NCBI GenBank assembly: GCA_023953835.1
Contig: JAMLJB010000001.1
Location: forward strand, 124,001-188,000
DNA: 64,000 bases
Direction: 5' to 3'
Source: Rhizobiaceae bacterium
GTDB taxonomy: Bacteria; Pseudomonadota; Alphaproteobacteria; Rhizobiales; Rhizobiaceae
Of the stretch, positions 45,177 to 56,494 are shown one piece after another. The translations under genes and the position numbers were made by a program. How positions within the stretch are numbered: the first letter of the stretch is position 1; the number at the start of each line of letters is the position of its first letter. The notes below the pieces were generated by a model. It did not search any database, was not told where the DNA came from, and worked only from the letters and a program-made list of their open reading frames with translations.

Positions 45177-46688
45177 ATGAGCGTTGCAAAAGAAACAAGC
45201 GAACTCCTCGCCCGTCTTGGAGTGGCCGAAAGCGCGCATTCCGGTGGTACAATGGCTTCGCATACGCCTGTGACCGGCGAGAAGCTTGCCGACCTCGTGA
45301 CCACCAGCATCGAAGAGGCAAACGAGATTGTCGAACGCGCAGACGCCGCGTTCCGCGAGTGGAGGCTTGTGCCAGGTCCGAAGCGCGGCGAGCTTGTGCG
45401 TCTGCTCGGCGAGGAGCTGCGCCTCGCGAAGGCGGACCTCGGGCGGTTGGTGTCGATCGAAGCCGGCAAGATCACCTCGGAAGGCCTTGGTGAGGTTCAG
45501 GAGATGATCGACATTTGCGATTTCGCCGTGGGGCTTTCCCGGCAACTCTATGGACTTACCATCGCCACCGAACGCTCCGGCCATCGCATGATGGAAACCT
45601 GGCATCCGCTCGGCGTGGTCGGAATCATTTCTGCCTTCAACTTCCCGGTCGCCGTCTGGTCGTGGAATGCCGCCCTCGCGCTCGTCTGCGGCAATTCGGT
45701 TGTCTGGAAGCCATCCGAAAAAACGCCGCTTACTGCGCTTGCCTGCCAGGCGATTTTCGATAAGGCAATCAAGCGCTTCGGCGAAGCTCCGAAGAATTTG
45801 AGTCAGGTTCTCATCGGCGACCGGACAATTGGAGAGGTGCTTGTAGACCACTCCAATGTTCCGCTGGTTTCCGCCACGGGTTCGACGCGCATGGGCCGTG
45901 ATGTCGGCCCGCGGCTAGCAAAGAGGTTTGCGCGCGCCATTCTTGAACTGGGCGGCAATAATGCTGGCATCGTCTGCCCAAGCGCCGACCTCGACATGGC
46001 GTTGCGCGCCATCGCGTTCGGCGCCATGGGCACGGCGGGCCAGCGGTGCACGACGCTGCGCCGCCTCATCGTACATGAAAGCGTCTATGACAAGTTGCTG
46101 CCGCGTCTGCGCAAGGCGTATGAAAGCGTGTCCATCGGCAATCCGCTCGAAACATCTGCCCTCGTTGGCCCCCTGATCGACAAGGCGGCATTTGACGGGA
46201 TGCAGAAGGCACTGGCTGCGGCAAAGCAGCATGGCGGCAAAGTCACAGGCGGCGAGCGCTACGATGCCGGGCTTACCGATGCCTATTATGTGCGCCCCGC
46301 GCTGGTGGAGATGCCGGAGCAGGTCGGACCGGTTCTGGAGGAGACCTTCGCCCCGATCCTCTATGTGATGAAATACTCCGATTTCGACGAGGCGCTGCGG
46401 CTGCACAATGCGGTTGGAGCTGGGCTGTCGTCATCGATCTTCACGCTCGATTTGCGGGAGGCCGAGCGCTTCCTGTCTGTGGACGGCTCCGATTGTGGCA
46501 TTGCCAACGTGAACATCGGCACTTCGGGCGCAGAGATCGGCGGCGCGTTTGGCGGCGAAAAGGAAACCGGAGGCGGTCGTGAGAGCGGCTCCGATGCGTG
46601 GAAGGGCTATATGCGCCGGGCAACGAATACGGTGAACTATTCGCGCGCGCTTCCACTCGCGCAAGGCGTTTCATTCGATATTGAATGA
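45177..46688 (+). CDS. amaB: ALDH7-family dehydrogenase (alpha-aminoadipate semialdehyde type)
   Basis: 503 residues. FNFPVAVWSWNAALALVCGN and KPSEKTPLTA bind NAD+; catalytic Glu lies in LELGGNN and catalytic Cys in GQRCTTLRRL. The aligned sequence is closest to antiquitin/AmaB, which oxidises aminoadipate semialdehyde (piperideine-6-carboxylate) to 2-aminoadipate in lysine catabolism. Assignment to the exact substrate is from family resemblance. AGGAACG precedes the start. Confidence 0.85.
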   Translation: MSVAKETSELLARLGVAESAHSGGTMASHTPVTGEKLADLVTTSIEEANEIVERADAAFREWRLVPGPKRGELVRLLGEELRLAKADLGRLVSIEAGKITSEGLGEVQEMIDICDFAVGLSRQLYGLTIATERSGHRMMETWHPLGVVGIISAFNFPVAVWSWNAALALVCGNSVVWKPSEKTPLTALACQAIFDKAIKRFGEAPKNLSQVLIGDRTIGEVLVDHSNVPLVSATGSTRMGRDVGPRLAKRFARAILELGGNNAGIVCPSADLDMALRAIAFGAMGTAGQRCTTLRRLIVHESVYDKLLPRLRKAYESVSIGNPLETSALVGPLIDKAAFDGMQKALAAAKQHGGKVTGGERYDAGLTDAYYVRPALVEMPEQVGPVLEETFAPILYVMKYSDFDEALRLHNAVGAGLSSSIFTLDLREAERFLSVDGSDCGIANVNIGTSGAEIGGAFGGEKETGGGRESGSDAWKGYMRRATNTVNYSRALPLAQGVSFDIE

Positions 46689-46707
46689 AGCGCCCTGTGG
46701 CCGCAGT

Positions 46708-47337
46708 TCACCACCATTTTAGACTGACGGTGCCACCCGTGGCGCCGCCGTCGCAATTCTGGTAGCTGCCGGCCATTCCATCCTGCTGGATTTCGTTCAG
46801 GCTGTACTCGCAGCCGATCACATTGTTGCCCTGCTTGATGATCTCGACCTCCTTGAAATAGAGGTTCTTGTCGGAGAAATTTCCACGGATGCGATGGGTG
46901 GCTTTGAGCGTCACCCATTCGATTTCGCCTTCAAACTGGAAATCCGGCGTCATTGTGAGGTTCGTCACCCTGAACGGCCACACCGTCTTTGTGTCGGTAG
47001 CGGTGCCGCCGAAGCCACCCGCCCTCAGGTGATCTTCAATAGACGCATGCGTTTCTGCAGCATGTCCGCCGATCTGCGATGCGCTGTCAACACGCACGGA
47101 AAGTTCCGCGACCTGCTTTTCCAAGCGTTCCAGCCGCGCTGGGTCCCAGCTCGTCTGCGCTTTCGAGAGCAGGTCCTGCAACTGCGCCACCTGCCCCCTC
47201 AGATTCTGGATTTCAGCTTGCGCGGCCTCGAAAGCAGCAATGTACTTCGCGCCAGAATAGGCAACGCCGAGTATCGCTGCTCCAGTCAGCACCACCGCGC
47301 CAACCTTGCCAAGGATTCCCTGAATATTTTCAGCCAT
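46708..47337 (-). CDS. Membrane-anchored protein with coiled coil, unrecognised
   Basis: 209 residues. An N-terminal transmembrane helix (about 10-35) leads into a coiled coil (about 36-85), then a C-terminal domain of about 110 residues likely rich in beta strands with two cysteines. No family recognised. AGGATGACG precedes the start. It is convergent with the ALDH7 gene and upstream of nothing obvious. Confidence 0.65.
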   Translation of the reverse strand: MAENIQGILGKVGAVVLTGAAILGVAYSGAKYIAAFEAAQAEIQNLRGQVAQLQDLLSKAQTSWDPARLERLEKQVAELSVRVDSASQIGGHAAETHASIEDHLRAGGFGGTATDTKTVWPFRVTNLTMTPDFQFEGEIEWVTLKATHRIRGNFSDKNLYFKEVEIIKQGNNVIGCEYSLNEIQQDGMAGSYQNCDGGATGGTVSLKWW

Positions 47338-47358
47338 GCGTCATCCTAATTAGCGGCT

Positions 47359-48393
47359 CTACCAGTCCATCACCACCTTGCCCGAATTCCCGCTCTTCAT
47401 GGCTTCGAAGCCGGCCTTGTAATCGTCGATACCGATGTCGTGGGTTATCAATCCCGTCACATCCAAAGGTCCCTGAACCAGCGCGATCATCTTGTACCAG
47501 GTCTCAAACATCTCGCGCCCATAAATGCCCTTGAGATGCAGCATCTTGAAGATGACCTTGTTCCAGTCAATCTCGAAACCGGTCGGAGCGATACCCAAAA
47601 TGGCGATCTTGCCGCCGTTGTTCATTGTATCGATCATATCGCGGAAAGCTGGAGCCGCACCCGACATTTCCAGCCCCACGTCAAACCCCTCGGTCATGCC
47701 GATTTCCGGCATAAAGTCGCGCAATTTCTGCTTCGAAGCGTCGACCACATGCTGTATTCCAAGCTTGCGCGCCAGATCGAGCCTGACAGGGTTGATGTCA
47801 GTGATGACGACCTTGCGGGCGCCGACGCATTGAGCCACCAGCGCTCCCATGATGCCGATTGGCCCGGCGCCCGTTACCAGCACGTCCTCACCAACCAGAT
47901 CGAACGACAGTGCGGTGTGAACCGCATTGCCGAGCGGATCGAAAATGGCCGCGACTTCATCCGGGACGTCGTCGGGAATCGGCACGACGTTGTGCTGGGG
48001 TATCGCGACATATTCCGCGAACGAGCCGGGCCGATTGACGCCCACGCCCTTCGTGTTGCGGCACAGGTGCCCCCTCCCCGCGCGGCAGTTGCGGCAATGG
48101 CCGCACACGATATGCCCCTCGCCGGAAACACGCTGGCCGACCTTGTATTCGGTTACCGCCGAGCCGACTTCTGCGACGGTGCCGACAAATTCGTGGCCGG
48201 TCACCATGGGCACAGGCACGGTTTTTTGTGCCCATTCGTCCCAATTATAGATATGAACATCGGTGCCGCAGATCGCAGACTTGCGAACCTTGATGAGCAC
48301 GTCGTTCGCACCGATTTCCGGCACAGGTACGCGCTCCATCCATATGCCCGGCTCGGCCTTCGCCTTCACCAGCGCACGCATCATGTTGGACAT
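47359..48393 (-). CDS. tdh: L-threonine 3-dehydrogenase Tdh
   Basis: 344 residues, zinc-dependent alcohol-dehydrogenase fold. [14 protein letters not shown] is the Tdh-specific catalytic zinc region, [14 protein letters not shown] the structural zinc site, and [10 protein letters not shown] the NAD-binding loop. Oxidises threonine to 2-amino-3-ketobutyrate, which Kbl (15 bases upstream in the same operon) cleaves. Confidence 0.96.
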   Translation of the reverse strand: MSNMMRALVKAKAEPGIWMERVPVPEIGANDVLIKVRKSAICGTDVHIYNWDEWAQKTVPVPMVTGHEFVGTVAEVGSAVTEYKVGQRVSGEGHIVCGHCRNCRAGRGHLCRNTKGVGVNRPGSFAEYVAIPQHNVVPIPDDVPDEVAAIFDPLGNAVHTALSFDLVGEDVLVTGAGPIGIMGALVAQCVGARKVVITDINPVRLDLARKLGIQHVVDASKQKLRDFMPEIGMTEGFDVGLEMSGAAPAFRDMIDTMNNGGKIAILGIAPTGFEIDWNKVIFKMLHLKGIYGREMFETWYKMIALVQGPLDVTGLITHDIGIDDYKAGFEAMKSGNSGKVVMDW

Positions 48394-48408
48394 GTGTCCG
48401 GTCCTTCC

Positions 48409-49596
48409 TCAAATCACGCCGAGTTCGCGGCCGACCTCGGCAAAGGCCTGAACCGCGCGGTCGATATCGGCGTCGGAATGCGCCGCCGACATCTGCGTGC
48501 GAATACGGGCATGGCCGCGCTGCACCACAGGGAACGAAAAGCCGATGACATAGATACCCCGCTCCAGCATCTTCGCCGCCATCGCCTGCGCGAGCGCCGC
48601 ATCGCCGATCATCACCGGGATGATCGGATGGTCCGCTCCGGCCAGCGTAAAGCCTGCCTTCGTCATGGATGCCCGAAACCTGTCCGCATTCCGATAGAGT
48701 TTTTCACGCAACGCATCGCCCCGGTCGACGAGGTCAAAGACTTTCAACGACGCCCCTGCGATTGCCGGCATCAGTGTGTTCGAAAAAAGGTACGGGCGCG
48801 AGCGCTGCCTCAGCCAGTCGACCACTTCTCGCTTTCCAGATGTGTAGCCTCCGGAAGCGCCGCCGAGAGCCTTTCCCAAGGTGCCGGTGATGATGTCGAC
48901 ACGGCCCTCGACGCCGCAATGTTCCGCAGAGCCACGCCCGTGCCTGCCCACGAACCCAACCGCATGACTGTCATCGACCATCACCATCGCGTCGTATTTT
49001 TCCGCAAGATCGCACACGCCGCGCAGGTCGGCGATGATGCCGTCCATCGAGAACACGCCGTCCGTGGCGATAAGCCGGAACCGGCAATCGCCTGCTTCTT
49101 TCAGCCTTGCCTCAAGGTCGGCCATGTCGTTGTTTGCGTAGCGGAATCGCTTTGCCTTGGAGAGCCGCACACCATCGATGATCGAGGCATGGTTGAGCGC
49201 ATCGGATATGACGGCATCCTCCTCGGAGAGAAGTGTTTCGAACAGACCTCCATTGGCGTCGAAACAGGACGAATAGAGGATCGTGTCCTCCATGCCCAGA
49301 AACGACGAAATGCGCTGCTCAAGCTGTTTGTGCTCTTCCTGCGTCCCGCAGATGAAACGCACCGACGCCATGCCGTATCCGTAGCGATCGAGCGCGGTCT
49401 TGGCCGCGTCGCGCAATTGTTCGTTGTCCGCCAATCCGAGATAGTTGTTTGCGCAGAAATTCAGGACCTTGCCGCCGTCTGCGACCGTGATTTCCGCCGA
49501 CTGCGGCGAGGTTATCACTCTTTCGCTTTTGTAAAGGCCGGCCGCCTTGAGCGCTTCCAGTTCCTGCTTCAAATGATCGACAAAAGTTCCGGCCAT
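48409..49596 (-). CDS. kbl: Glycine C-acetyltransferase (2-amino-3-ketobutyrate CoA ligase) Kbl
   Basis: 395 residues, alpha-oxoamine synthase family. [11 protein letters not shown] near the N-terminus and [14 protein letters not shown] with the PLP-lysine are diagnostic; [15 protein letters not shown] binds the cofactor. Produces glycine and acetyl-CoA from the Tdh product. First gene of the kbl-tdh operon. Confidence 0.96.
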   Translation of the reverse strand: MAGTFVDHLKQELEALKAAGLYKSERVITSPQSAEITVADGGKVLNFCANNYLGLADNEQLRDAAKTALDRYGYGMASVRFICGTQEEHKQLEQRISSFLGMEDTILYSSCFDANGGLFETLLSEEDAVISDALNHASIIDGVRLSKAKRFRYANNDMADLEARLKEAGDCRFRLIATDGVFSMDGIIADLRGVCDLAEKYDAMVMVDDSHAVGFVGRHGRGSAEHCGVEGRVDIITGTLGKALGGASGGYTSGKREVVDWLRQRSRPYLFSNTLMPAIAGASLKVFDLVDRGDALREKLYRNADRFRASMTKAGFTLAGADHPIIPVMIGDAALAQAMAAKMLERGIYVIGFSFPVVQRGHARIRTQMSAAHSDADIDRAVQAFAEVGRELGVI

Positions 49597-49666
49597 GAGG
49601 CAGACCTCCCTAATTGAGCGCTGGCTAACACTGTGCGGCCCTCAGGGCAACTGCCGACGAGGGTCC

Positions 49667-50596
49667 CTAGGGTAGCTGCTCGCGCGTCAGCCAAAACACT
49701 TCACCATCGCTGTTTTCAGTATCCAGCCAGAGAAATGATGTTTCGGGATAGGCGCGTTCGAGGACTTCCCGATCCGTACCGATCTCGCAAAGCAATCCAC
49801 CACCGGGCTTGAGATGCTCGCGCGCCTGCCTAAGAATGCGGCGAACGATGTCGAAGCCATCCTCCCCGCCATAGAGCGCCATCGCCGGCTCGTGCCGAAA
49901 CTCTCCGGGAAGCAATTCCATGACATCGCGCCCCACATAGGGAGGATTGGTGATGATCAGGTCATAGGTGCGGCCAACCAGCGGCCCGAACAGGTCGCCC
50001 TGCAACAGCGAAATCCGGTCGCCCAGACCATGATCTTCCACATTTTCGGCAGCAAGCATCAATGAATCCGGAGAAAGGTCGACCGCATCTATTTCCGCTT
50101 CCGGGAAAGCATACGCTGCGAGAATTGCAAGCGACCCACCGCCCGTGCATAGGTCGAGGACCGATGTCACGGTCTTGGGATCTGCGATCAACGCAATTGG
50201 ATCGCCGGAGCCGTTGAAAAAAGGCGATGCGAGCAGGTCTGCGATATAGGAACGCGGCACAAGCGCCCGTGCATCGGACCTGAACGGCACGCCCGCCAGA
50301 TAGGTCCGTCCCGTCAGATAAGCGGCGGGCAATCGCTGTTCGACCCGCAACGCAATGCGCTCGCCCAGCAACGCCTTCTCGCGCTCCGTCAGCCTTGCGT
50401 CCGCGAAGGCATTAAAATCGCCAACGGGCAGGTTCAGGCTTTCGAGGATGAGGAAAACCGCTTCGTCCACGGCAGTAGCCGAGCCATGACCGTAGTAGAG
50501 TTCCGATGCTGAAAAACAGCTCACGGCATAGCGCAGCACATCGCGCAATGTGACCAGTTCGAGCACTTCTGCACGCGGATTGGCAGCGGTTTCCAT
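49667..50596 (-). CDS. prmB: Ribosomal protein L3 glutamine methyltransferase PrmB
   Basis: 309 residues. SAM-binding DLCTGGGSLAILAA and the catalytic NPPYVG motif place it in the HemK/PrmB group; the N-terminal helical domain (YYGHGSATAVDEA) is specific for PrmB. It N5-methylates a glutamine of ribosomal protein L3. It starts 17 bases after the upstream acyl-CoA dehydrogenase. Confidence 0.9.
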   Translation of the reverse strand: METAANPRAEVLELVTLRDVLRYAVSCFSASELYYGHGSATAVDEAVFLILESLNLPVGDFNAFADARLTEREKALLGERIALRVEQRLPAAYLTGRTYLAGVPFRSDARALVPRSYIADLLASPFFNGSGDPIALIADPKTVTSVLDLCTGGGSLAILAAYAFPEAEIDAVDLSPDSLMLAAENVEDHGLGDRISLLQGDLFGPLVGRTYDLIITNPPYVGRDVMELLPGEFRHEPAMALYGGEDGFDIVRRILRQAREHLKPGGGLLCEIGTDREVLERAYPETSFLWLDTENSDGEVFWLTREQLP

Positions 50597-50613
50597 CGCT
50601 CAGCACCGCACTT

Positions 50614-51819
50614 TTAGAAAAACGCCTGCAACCCGGTCTGTGCACGGCCAAGGATCAGCGCATGAACATCGTGGGCGCCTTCATAGGTATTCACGGTTTC
50701 GAGGTTCTGCGCGTGACGCATCACATGATAGCCGATCTGAATGCCGTTGCCGCCATGCATGTCGCGCGCCATCCGGGCGATGTCCAATGCCTTGCCGCAA
50801 TTGTTGCGCTTGACGATGGAAATCATTTCGGGGGCCATCCTGCCCTCGTCCATCAGGCGTCCGACGCGCAGCGAGCCCTGAAGACCAAGCGCGATTTCAG
50901 TTTGCATGTCGGCCAGCTTCTTCTGATAAAGCTGCATGCCCGCCAGCGGCTTGCCAAACTGCTTGCGATCAAGTCCATATTGCCGCGCGCGATGCCAGCA
51001 ATCCTCTGCCGCCCCCATCGCTCCCCAGGAAATGCCGTAGCGCGCGCGGTTGAGACAGCCGAACGGACCTTTCAGGCCCGACACATTGGGCAGCAGCGCA
51101 TCTTCGCCGACTTCGACGCCGTCCATCACGATCTCGCCGGTAATCGACGCGCGCAGCGAAAGCTTGCCGTCGATCTTCGGCGCGGAAAGTCCCCTCATGC
51201 CCTTTTCCAGCACGAAGCCACGTATCTGGTTGTCATGCGCGGGCGACTTCGCCCAGACGACGAAAACATCGGCAATCGGCGCGTTTGAAATCCACATCTT
51301 CGAGCCGAACAGGCGGTAGCCGTTCGCAGTCTTGTCAGCCCGGGTCTTCATGCCGCTCGGGTCGGAACCCGCATCCGGTTCGGTCAGGCCAAAACAGCCG
51401 ATCCACTCGCCCGAAGCCAATTTCGGCAGGTACTTCCTTCGCTGTTCTTCGCTGCCATAGGCATGGATTGGAAACATCACGAGCGAGGACTGAACGCTCA
51501 TCATCGAACGGTACCCGGAATCGATACGCTCGACCTCGCGCGCGACGAGACCATAGGTGACGTAACCCGCGCCCAGCCCGCCATATTCTTCAGGGATGGT
51601 GATCCCCAGCAGACCGCTGTCACCCATCTCGCGAAAGATCGCAGGATCGGTCTTTTCATCGAGATAGGCCTGCTCAATGCGTGGCGCGAGCTTGTCCACG
51701 GCAAATGCGGCTGCCGCATCGCGCATCATCCGCTCGTCCTCGGTGAGTTGATCCTCCAGAAGAAAGGGATCATCCCAGACGAAGGTTGCGGGCTTCAGCC
51801 CTTGCTGCTCGATGTTCAT
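50614..51819 (-). CDS. gcdH: Glutaryl-CoA dehydrogenase (acyl-CoA dehydrogenase family)
   Basis: 401 residues. [33 protein letters not shown] (FAD) and the C-terminal [21 protein letters not shown] with the catalytic Glu fit glutaryl-CoA dehydrogenases. It oxidises and decarboxylates glutaryl-CoA to crotonyl-CoA in lysine/tryptophan breakdown. With the ALDH7 gene 4 kb away it suggests lysine catabolism, though not in one operon. Confidence 0.9.
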   Translation of the reverse strand: MNIEQQGLKPATFVWDDPFLLEDQLTEDERMMRDAAAAFAVDKLAPRIEQAYLDEKTDPAIFREMGDSGLLGITIPEEYGGLGAGYVTYGLVAREVERIDSGYRSMMSVQSSLVMFPIHAYGSEEQRRKYLPKLASGEWIGCFGLTEPDAGSDPSGMKTRADKTANGYRLFGSKMWISNAPIADVFVVWAKSPAHDNQIRGFVLEKGMRGLSAPKIDGKLSLRASITGEIVMDGVEVGEDALLPNVSGLKGPFGCLNRARYGISWGAMGAAEDCWHRARQYGLDRKQFGKPLAGMQLYQKKLADMQTEIALGLQGSLRVGRLMDEGRMAPEMISIVKRNNCGKALDIARMARDMHGGNGIQIGYHVMRHAQNLETVNTYEGAHDVHALILGRAQTGLQAFF

Positions 51820-52006
51820 CGCATCCTCGAAGTTTTACGCATTTTAGGCGCTTGCGCCGCCGGTGGAAACGTCAAAGTCCGCTATGCAGGGACAGTCAAG
51901 ACAAAAAGGGCCAGATGGCGTTTGCAGCCGGGCCACGGCTACGCGATATCCTGTTCACAACGCGAACAAAACATGACCGGGTCGCCAAAATCGACTATGC
52001 TGTAAC

Positions 52007-53851
52007 ATGCCAATCCACCAGCTTTCCGAAACAATCATAAACCAGATCGCCGCTGGCGAAGTCATCGAACGACCGGCAAGCGTTGTGAAGGAACTCGTCG
52101 AAAATGCACTCGATGCAGGTGCGCGGCGCATAGAGGTTGCCACCGTCGGCGGCGGGTTGAACCTGATCCGCGTGGGGGATGACGGCGCGGGCATCGCGTC
52201 TTCCGAACTTGCGCTGGCCGTGGCGCGTCACTGCACATCGAAGCTTTCCGACGATATCGGCGACATCCGCTCACTTGGCTTCCGTGGGGAGGCCTTGCCT
52301 TCGATCGGATCTGTGTCGCGCATGACGATCCGCTCTCGAACGCAGGACAGTGACAGCGCCTATGAGATCAGCGTGGATGGCGGGCGGCTAGCAGCCACGC
52401 GCCCGGCAGCAGCCAATCGCGGTACACTTGTGGAGGTGCGCGACCTCTTCTTTGCAACCCCTGCCCGCCTGAAATTCATGAAGGGCGAACGAGCCGAGAC
52501 CAGCGCCGTCAACGATGTGGTAAAGCGTGTGGCAATTGCATTTCCCGGCGTGCGTTTCACCGTTTCGGGTCCTGACCGCGGAACGCTCGACCTTCCCGAG
52601 ACGGGCGACCTCCTCGAACGCATCGCTCAGGTTCTTGGCAAGGAGTTTCCTGAAAACGCGCTGCAGGTCGAGGCCGAACGCGAGGGAATCCGGTTGTCGG
52701 GCTTTGTTTCCACACCCTCTTTCAGCCGCGCCAACGCGTTGCACCAGTTCGCCTATGTCAATGGCAGGCCGGTCCGCGACAAGTTGATCGCGGGGGCAAT
52801 TCGCGGCGCTTATGCCGACACGCTCGCGCGCGATCGCCACCCTGTCGTCGTGCTGTTCCTCACGCTCGATCCGGCGGACGTGGACGTCAATGTTCACCCG
52901 GCCAAGGCAGATGTGCGCTTTCGCGATCCCGGCGTCGTGCGCGGCCTCATTGTTGGAGCAATCCGACAGGCGCTCGCGGAAGCGGGCATACGCCCCGCGA
53001 CCGGCGCGGGCATGGAGATGGCCGATGCATTCCGTCCCGGAGCGTTCTCGGGCGCGAATGCAGCCCAATGGGGCCCGTCTCCCGCCGACGGTTTCGAGCA
53101 GATGCGGCCTCGGTCGCCGGGCTTCGATCCGCTCAGTTCATTTCAGCGGCCGCTGGAAACTGCCGATGCCTACGGCTTTTCCAACGGCTCTCAGGCGCAT
53201 TTCGACACCGGACCGGCGCTGAGCGCCGACACACGCTCAGGAACGGGAACCGCAGCGCCTGAACTCACGGCGCATCCCCTCGGCGCCGCACGCGCACAGG
53301 TTCACGAAAACTACATCGTCTCGCAGACGGAAAACTCGCTGATTATCGTCGACCAGCATGCGGCGCATGAGCGACTTGTGTATGAGGCCCTGAAAGAGGC
53401 CATGCACACACGCCCCATACCCTCGCAGATGCTGCTCCTGCCGGAGATAGTGGATCTGTCTTTGGATGATGTCGAACGGCTCTCGAATCATGTGGACACG
53501 CTGGCCCGCTTCGGGCTTCGTCTTGAACGTTTCGGACCCGGTGCGGTAGCGGTGCGGGAAACGCCCGCCATGCTTGGAGAGGTCGATGTCCAATCCTTGC
53601 TGCGCGACCTTGCGGATGAGATCGCGGACAATGATACGGTCGAGACCCTCAAAGGCAGGCTGGACCGGATCGCTTCGACCATGGCCTGCCACGGCTCGGT
53701 TCGATCCGGGCGGCTGATGAAACCCGACGAAATGAACGCCTTGCTTCGCCAGATGGAATCCACGCCGGGATCGGGTACGTGCAATCATGGCCGTCCGACC
53801 TATATCGAGTTGAAGCTGACGGACATTGAGCGGCTGTTCGGGCGGAGGTAG
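52007..53851 (+). CDS. mutL: DNA mismatch repair protein MutL (endonuclease type)
   Basis: 614 residues. GHKL ATPase N-terminus: [26 protein letters not shown] and GFRGEAL. A proline/serine-rich linker spans about residues 340-425. The C-terminal domain has [12 protein letters not shown], matching the DQHA-x2-E-x4-E metal motif of MutL endonucleases, and CNHGRP near the end. It can thus nick DNA itself, as expected where MutH is absent. Confidence 0.96.
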   Translation: MPIHQLSETIINQIAAGEVIERPASVVKELVENALDAGARRIEVATVGGGLNLIRVGDDGAGIASSELALAVARHCTSKLSDDIGDIRSLGFRGEALPSIGSVSRMTIRSRTQDSDSAYEISVDGGRLAATRPAAANRGTLVEVRDLFFATPARLKFMKGERAETSAVNDVVKRVAIAFPGVRFTVSGPDRGTLDLPETGDLLERIAQVLGKEFPENALQVEAEREGIRLSGFVSTPSFSRANALHQFAYVNGRPVRDKLIAGAIRGAYADTLARDRHPVVVLFLTLDPADVDVNVHPAKADVRFRDPGVVRGLIVGAIRQALAEAGIRPATGAGMEMADAFRPGAFSGANAAQWGPSPADGFEQMRPRSPGFDPLSSFQRPLETADAYGFSNGSQAHFDTGPALSADTRSGTGTAAPELTAHPLGAARAQVHENYIVSQTENSLIIVDQHAAHERLVYEALKEAMHTRPIPSQMLLLPEIVDLSLDDVERLSNHVDTLARFGLRLERFGPGAVAVRETPAMLGEVDVQSLLRDLADEIADNDTVETLKGRLDRIASTMACHGSVRSGRLMKPDEMNALLRQMESTPGSGTCNHGRPTYIELKLTDIERLFGRR

Positions 53852-53919
53852 ACAATTGCGCGCATTGCGATGCAGGTGGCGCATCGCTATCTTGCCGTGG
53901 CAAGGAGAACAGTCAGGCA

Positions 53920-54150
53920 ATGAACAGGTTTGAAGGTCCGGGAGCGCGCGAGGCCCGCATTCGCTATCTTGACGGCGATTTTCAGGTGACCAGTCCGGGA
54001 GCTTTCGTTCGTTGCGCGGTTACCGGCGAATCAATCCCGATCGATGAACTTCGCTATTGGAACGTTGGACGGCAGGAACCGTATTTGAACGCAGAAGTTT
54101 CACTCGCGCGCGAACTCGAATGCAATCCTGACCTGCGCAAGCGCGATTAG
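53920..54150 (+). CDS. DUF2093 domain protein
   Basis: 76 residues, soluble; EARIRYLDGDFQVTSPGAFVRC and IPIDELRYWNVGRQEPY are the conserved core of this alphaproteobacterial family, commonly beside mutL and lpxK. Function unknown. Confidence 0.88.
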   Translation: MNRFEGPGAREARIRYLDGDFQVTSPGAFVRCAVTGESIPIDELRYWNVGRQEPYLNAEVSLARELECNPDLRKRD

Positions 54151-54164
54151 GAAATTTCCCGGAA

Positions 54165-55187
54165 TCAAGCAGAGAATCTTCGTTTGCGCCAGGCTGCGAC
54201 CGCATCTTCGATGATGCGTTCAGCCGTGTCGGGCGGATCGAACTGTGTTGCCACCGCAAAGACGAGAAGTTTCTCGAGAAATCCGTCAGGCTTGATACCC
54301 CCATGCAATCGCGCGACGTCTTTTTCCGTCGTGACGAGTTGCAGATCCTGGCGCTTCGCGTCCGACATCAATTGCTGCAATTCGCCGAGCTTGAAAGGAT
54401 GATGGTCGTCGAAACTGCGGGTTTCGACCACATGCGCGCCGGCAACGGAGAGTGCGTCGTAAAAGCGCTGCGGATTGCCGATGCCCGCGAACGCCAGAAC
54501 ACGTTTGCCCGCTACGGCCAGCGGATCGACGGGTTCGTTGCGAGCGTCATAGACTGGCAGGCCCGCCCGCGCCGCCATGCGCACAATCTCATCGGCAGCC
54601 TTGCCTTCGCCGATCCGCAGCACCGAATCCGCATAGCGCAACTGCTCAACCAATGGCGCGCGCAGCGGGCCGCCGGGGATGATATGACCATTGCCGACAC
54701 CGGTCCCCGCATCGATCGCCAACACGGCGTGGTCCATTTCCAGATGCGCACTCTGGAAGCCATCGTCCATCAGGATCAGATTGCAACCCTCTTTCAGGAG
54801 AAGTGCAGCGCCTTCGACGCGGTTGCGCGAAACGGCAACGGATGCGTGGCGCGCAAGCAAAAGGGGTTCGTCACCGACCAAAGTGGCGGTGTCGTTCGTG
54901 GCATCCACCAACCGTGCACGCGTCGTGCTACCTCCGTGGCCTCGTGAGACAATTCCGGGTTTCATTCCCCGCTCGACCGCCGCTCCGGCAAGCGCAATGA
55001 CCGTCGGTGTTTTGCCGGTACCTCCAACGGTGAAGTTGCCGACGCAAATGACCGGCGCATCGACGGGCGTACGAAGTGCGCGACGCATGCGGCGCGCGGA
55101 GATCCAGCCATACAGCTTCGAAGCAGGCCACAGAATGACCGCCTGCCAACCGGGCCTTTCCCACCAGAACGGCGGTGCGCTGCTCAC
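54165..55187 (-). CDS. lpxK: Tetraacyldisaccharide 4'-kinase LpxK
   Basis: 340 residues. An N-terminal amphipathic/membrane segment is followed by P-loop FTVGGTGKTP near residue 55 and DDGFQSAHLEMD. It phosphorylates the 4' position of the lipid A disaccharide at the inner membrane. The GTG start overlaps the waaA stop. Confidence 0.94.
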   Translation of the reverse strand: MSSAPPFWWERPGWQAVILWPASKLYGWISARRMRRALRTPVDAPVICVGNFTVGGTGKTPTVIALAGAAVERGMKPGIVSRGHGGSTTRARLVDATNDTATLVGDEPLLLARHASVAVSRNRVEGAALLLKEGCNLILMDDGFQSAHLEMDHAVLAIDAGTGVGNGHIIPGGPLRAPLVEQLRYADSVLRIGEGKAADEIVRMAARAGLPVYDARNEPVDPLAVAGKRVLAFAGIGNPQRFYDALSVAGAHVVETRSFDDHHPFKLGELQQLMSDAKRQDLQLVTTEKDVARLHGGIKPDGFLEKLLVFAVATQFDPPDTAERIIEDAVAAWRKRRFSA

Positions 55188-56494
55188 CGCCTGCCTTTCA
55201 GGCGCGTCTGGACGATCAAGGGTTGAATGAACGGGTCAAGCACCTTCAGCGTCCGGTCCAGCGTGCCCCGCATTTCATCGACTGTGGCGATGCCTGCGAC
55301 CATCATCTTGTGGCGCGCCTCGTCGTTTCTCAGCAGGTGGTTCACCGCCTTGGCAAGCATCTGCCCGTCGCGAACGATCTTCGCCGCTCCATTGTCAATC
55401 AGACGCTGGTAGGCTTCGCGGAAGTTCTGGACGTTCTGTCCGGAAAGCACGGCCAGGCCAAGCATCGCAGGCTCAAGAGGATTTTGCCCACCCTCCGCCG
55501 TTAGCGACCGCCCGACAAATGCAATCTCGGCAAGCTTCAGATATGTTCCCATTTCGCCAATCGTATCGCCGAGAAAGATGTCGGTGGCTAAGGCAATCCG
55601 CTCGCCACTGCTTCTGCGCACGACGTTCAGCTTTTCGCGCTGGAAGCGCTCGACCAATGCGCCCGCGCGATTGGGATGGCGCGGCACAATCACGGTCAGG
55701 ATGTGCGGGTACCTCTTCTTGAGTGCGCGGTGCACCTGCGAGATGATCAGTTCCTCGCCTTCATGCGTGGATACGGCCACCCAGACCGGCCTGTCACCGA
55801 TCTGCGCCTTCAGCCTGTCGACCTGCGCGTCATCGAATTTCGGCATCTGTGCATCGGTCTTGAGATTGCCGGACACTGACACGGGGCGCGCACCCAATTC
55901 GGAAAAGCGTTCTCCGTCGGTGTCCGATTGCGCGACCACATGCGCGAAGTTCTCGTAGAGCGCCTCGGCAAGAAAGGCGCGCTTTTTCCACGAATTGAAA
56001 GAGCGATCCGAAAGCCGCCCGTTGACCAGAACCTGCGGAATGTGCCGCTCGCTCAGTTGCGTGATGATAACCGGCCAGATTTCGGACTCCGCGAAAATCG
56101 CCAGGTCCGGCTTCCAATGATCGAGGAACCGTCGCACTGCCGGTTGCAGGTCGAGCGGCACATATTGGTGGATGATTCTGCCGCGAAAGCGCTCATCCGC
56201 CACTTTCGCGGAAGTGACCGTGCCGGTTGTCAGCACGATTGCGATACCGTGCCCGAGCAGGTGCTCGATCAGGGCCGTGATCGCAAGAGTTTCGCCAACA
56301 CTTGCCGCATGCATCCAGATCAAGGGACCTGCAGGCCGGGGAACCTTGGTCTTGCCGTAGCGCTCTCGGCGGCGCGAGCTGTCCTCCTTGCCCTTGGTCG
56401 CGCGATAGGCGACGTACCCGCCAATCACGGGATAAGCGGCAGCGCCGGCCACCCTGTAGATCGACAGCAAGGTGCGCGCCCAGCGTTCGCTCAC
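55184..56494 (-). CDS. waaA: Kdo transferase WaaA (KdtA)
   Basis: 436 residues from a GTG at 56494, preceded by GGGAGGGAGG and overlapping the stop of the upstream gene (GTGA); a longer frame to 56803 is antisense-like and rejected. One N-terminal membrane anchor, then a GT30/GT-B fold with WMHAASVGE, AESEIWP and GGQNPLEPAMLG. It adds Kdo to lipid A precursor. Confidence 0.94.
   Translation of the reverse strand: MSERWARTLLSIYRVAGAAAYPVIGGYVAYRATKGKEDSSRRRERYGKTKVPRPAGPLIWMHAASVGETLAITALIEHLLGHGIAIVLTTGTVTSAKVADERFRGRIIHQYVPLDLQPAVRRFLDHWKPDLAIFAESEIWPVIITQLSERHIPQVLVNGRLSDRSFNSWKKRAFLAEALYENFAHVVAQSDTDGERFSELGARPVSVSGNLKTDAQMPKFDDAQVDRLKAQIGDRPVWVAVSTHEGEELIISQVHRALKKRYPHILTVIVPRHPNRAGALVERFQREKLNVVRRSSGERIALATDIFLGDTIGEMGTYLKLAEIAFVGRSLTAEGGQNPLEPAMLGLAVLSGQNVQNFREAYQRLIDNGAAKIVRDGQMLAKAVNHLLRNDEARHKMMVAGIATVDEMRGTLDRTLKVLDPFIQPLIVQTRLKGRR

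Noticed and set aside
47440..49617. A 725-codon + strand frame across tdh and kbl
   Set aside because: Antisense to two clearly recognised genes, with no family motif of its own.
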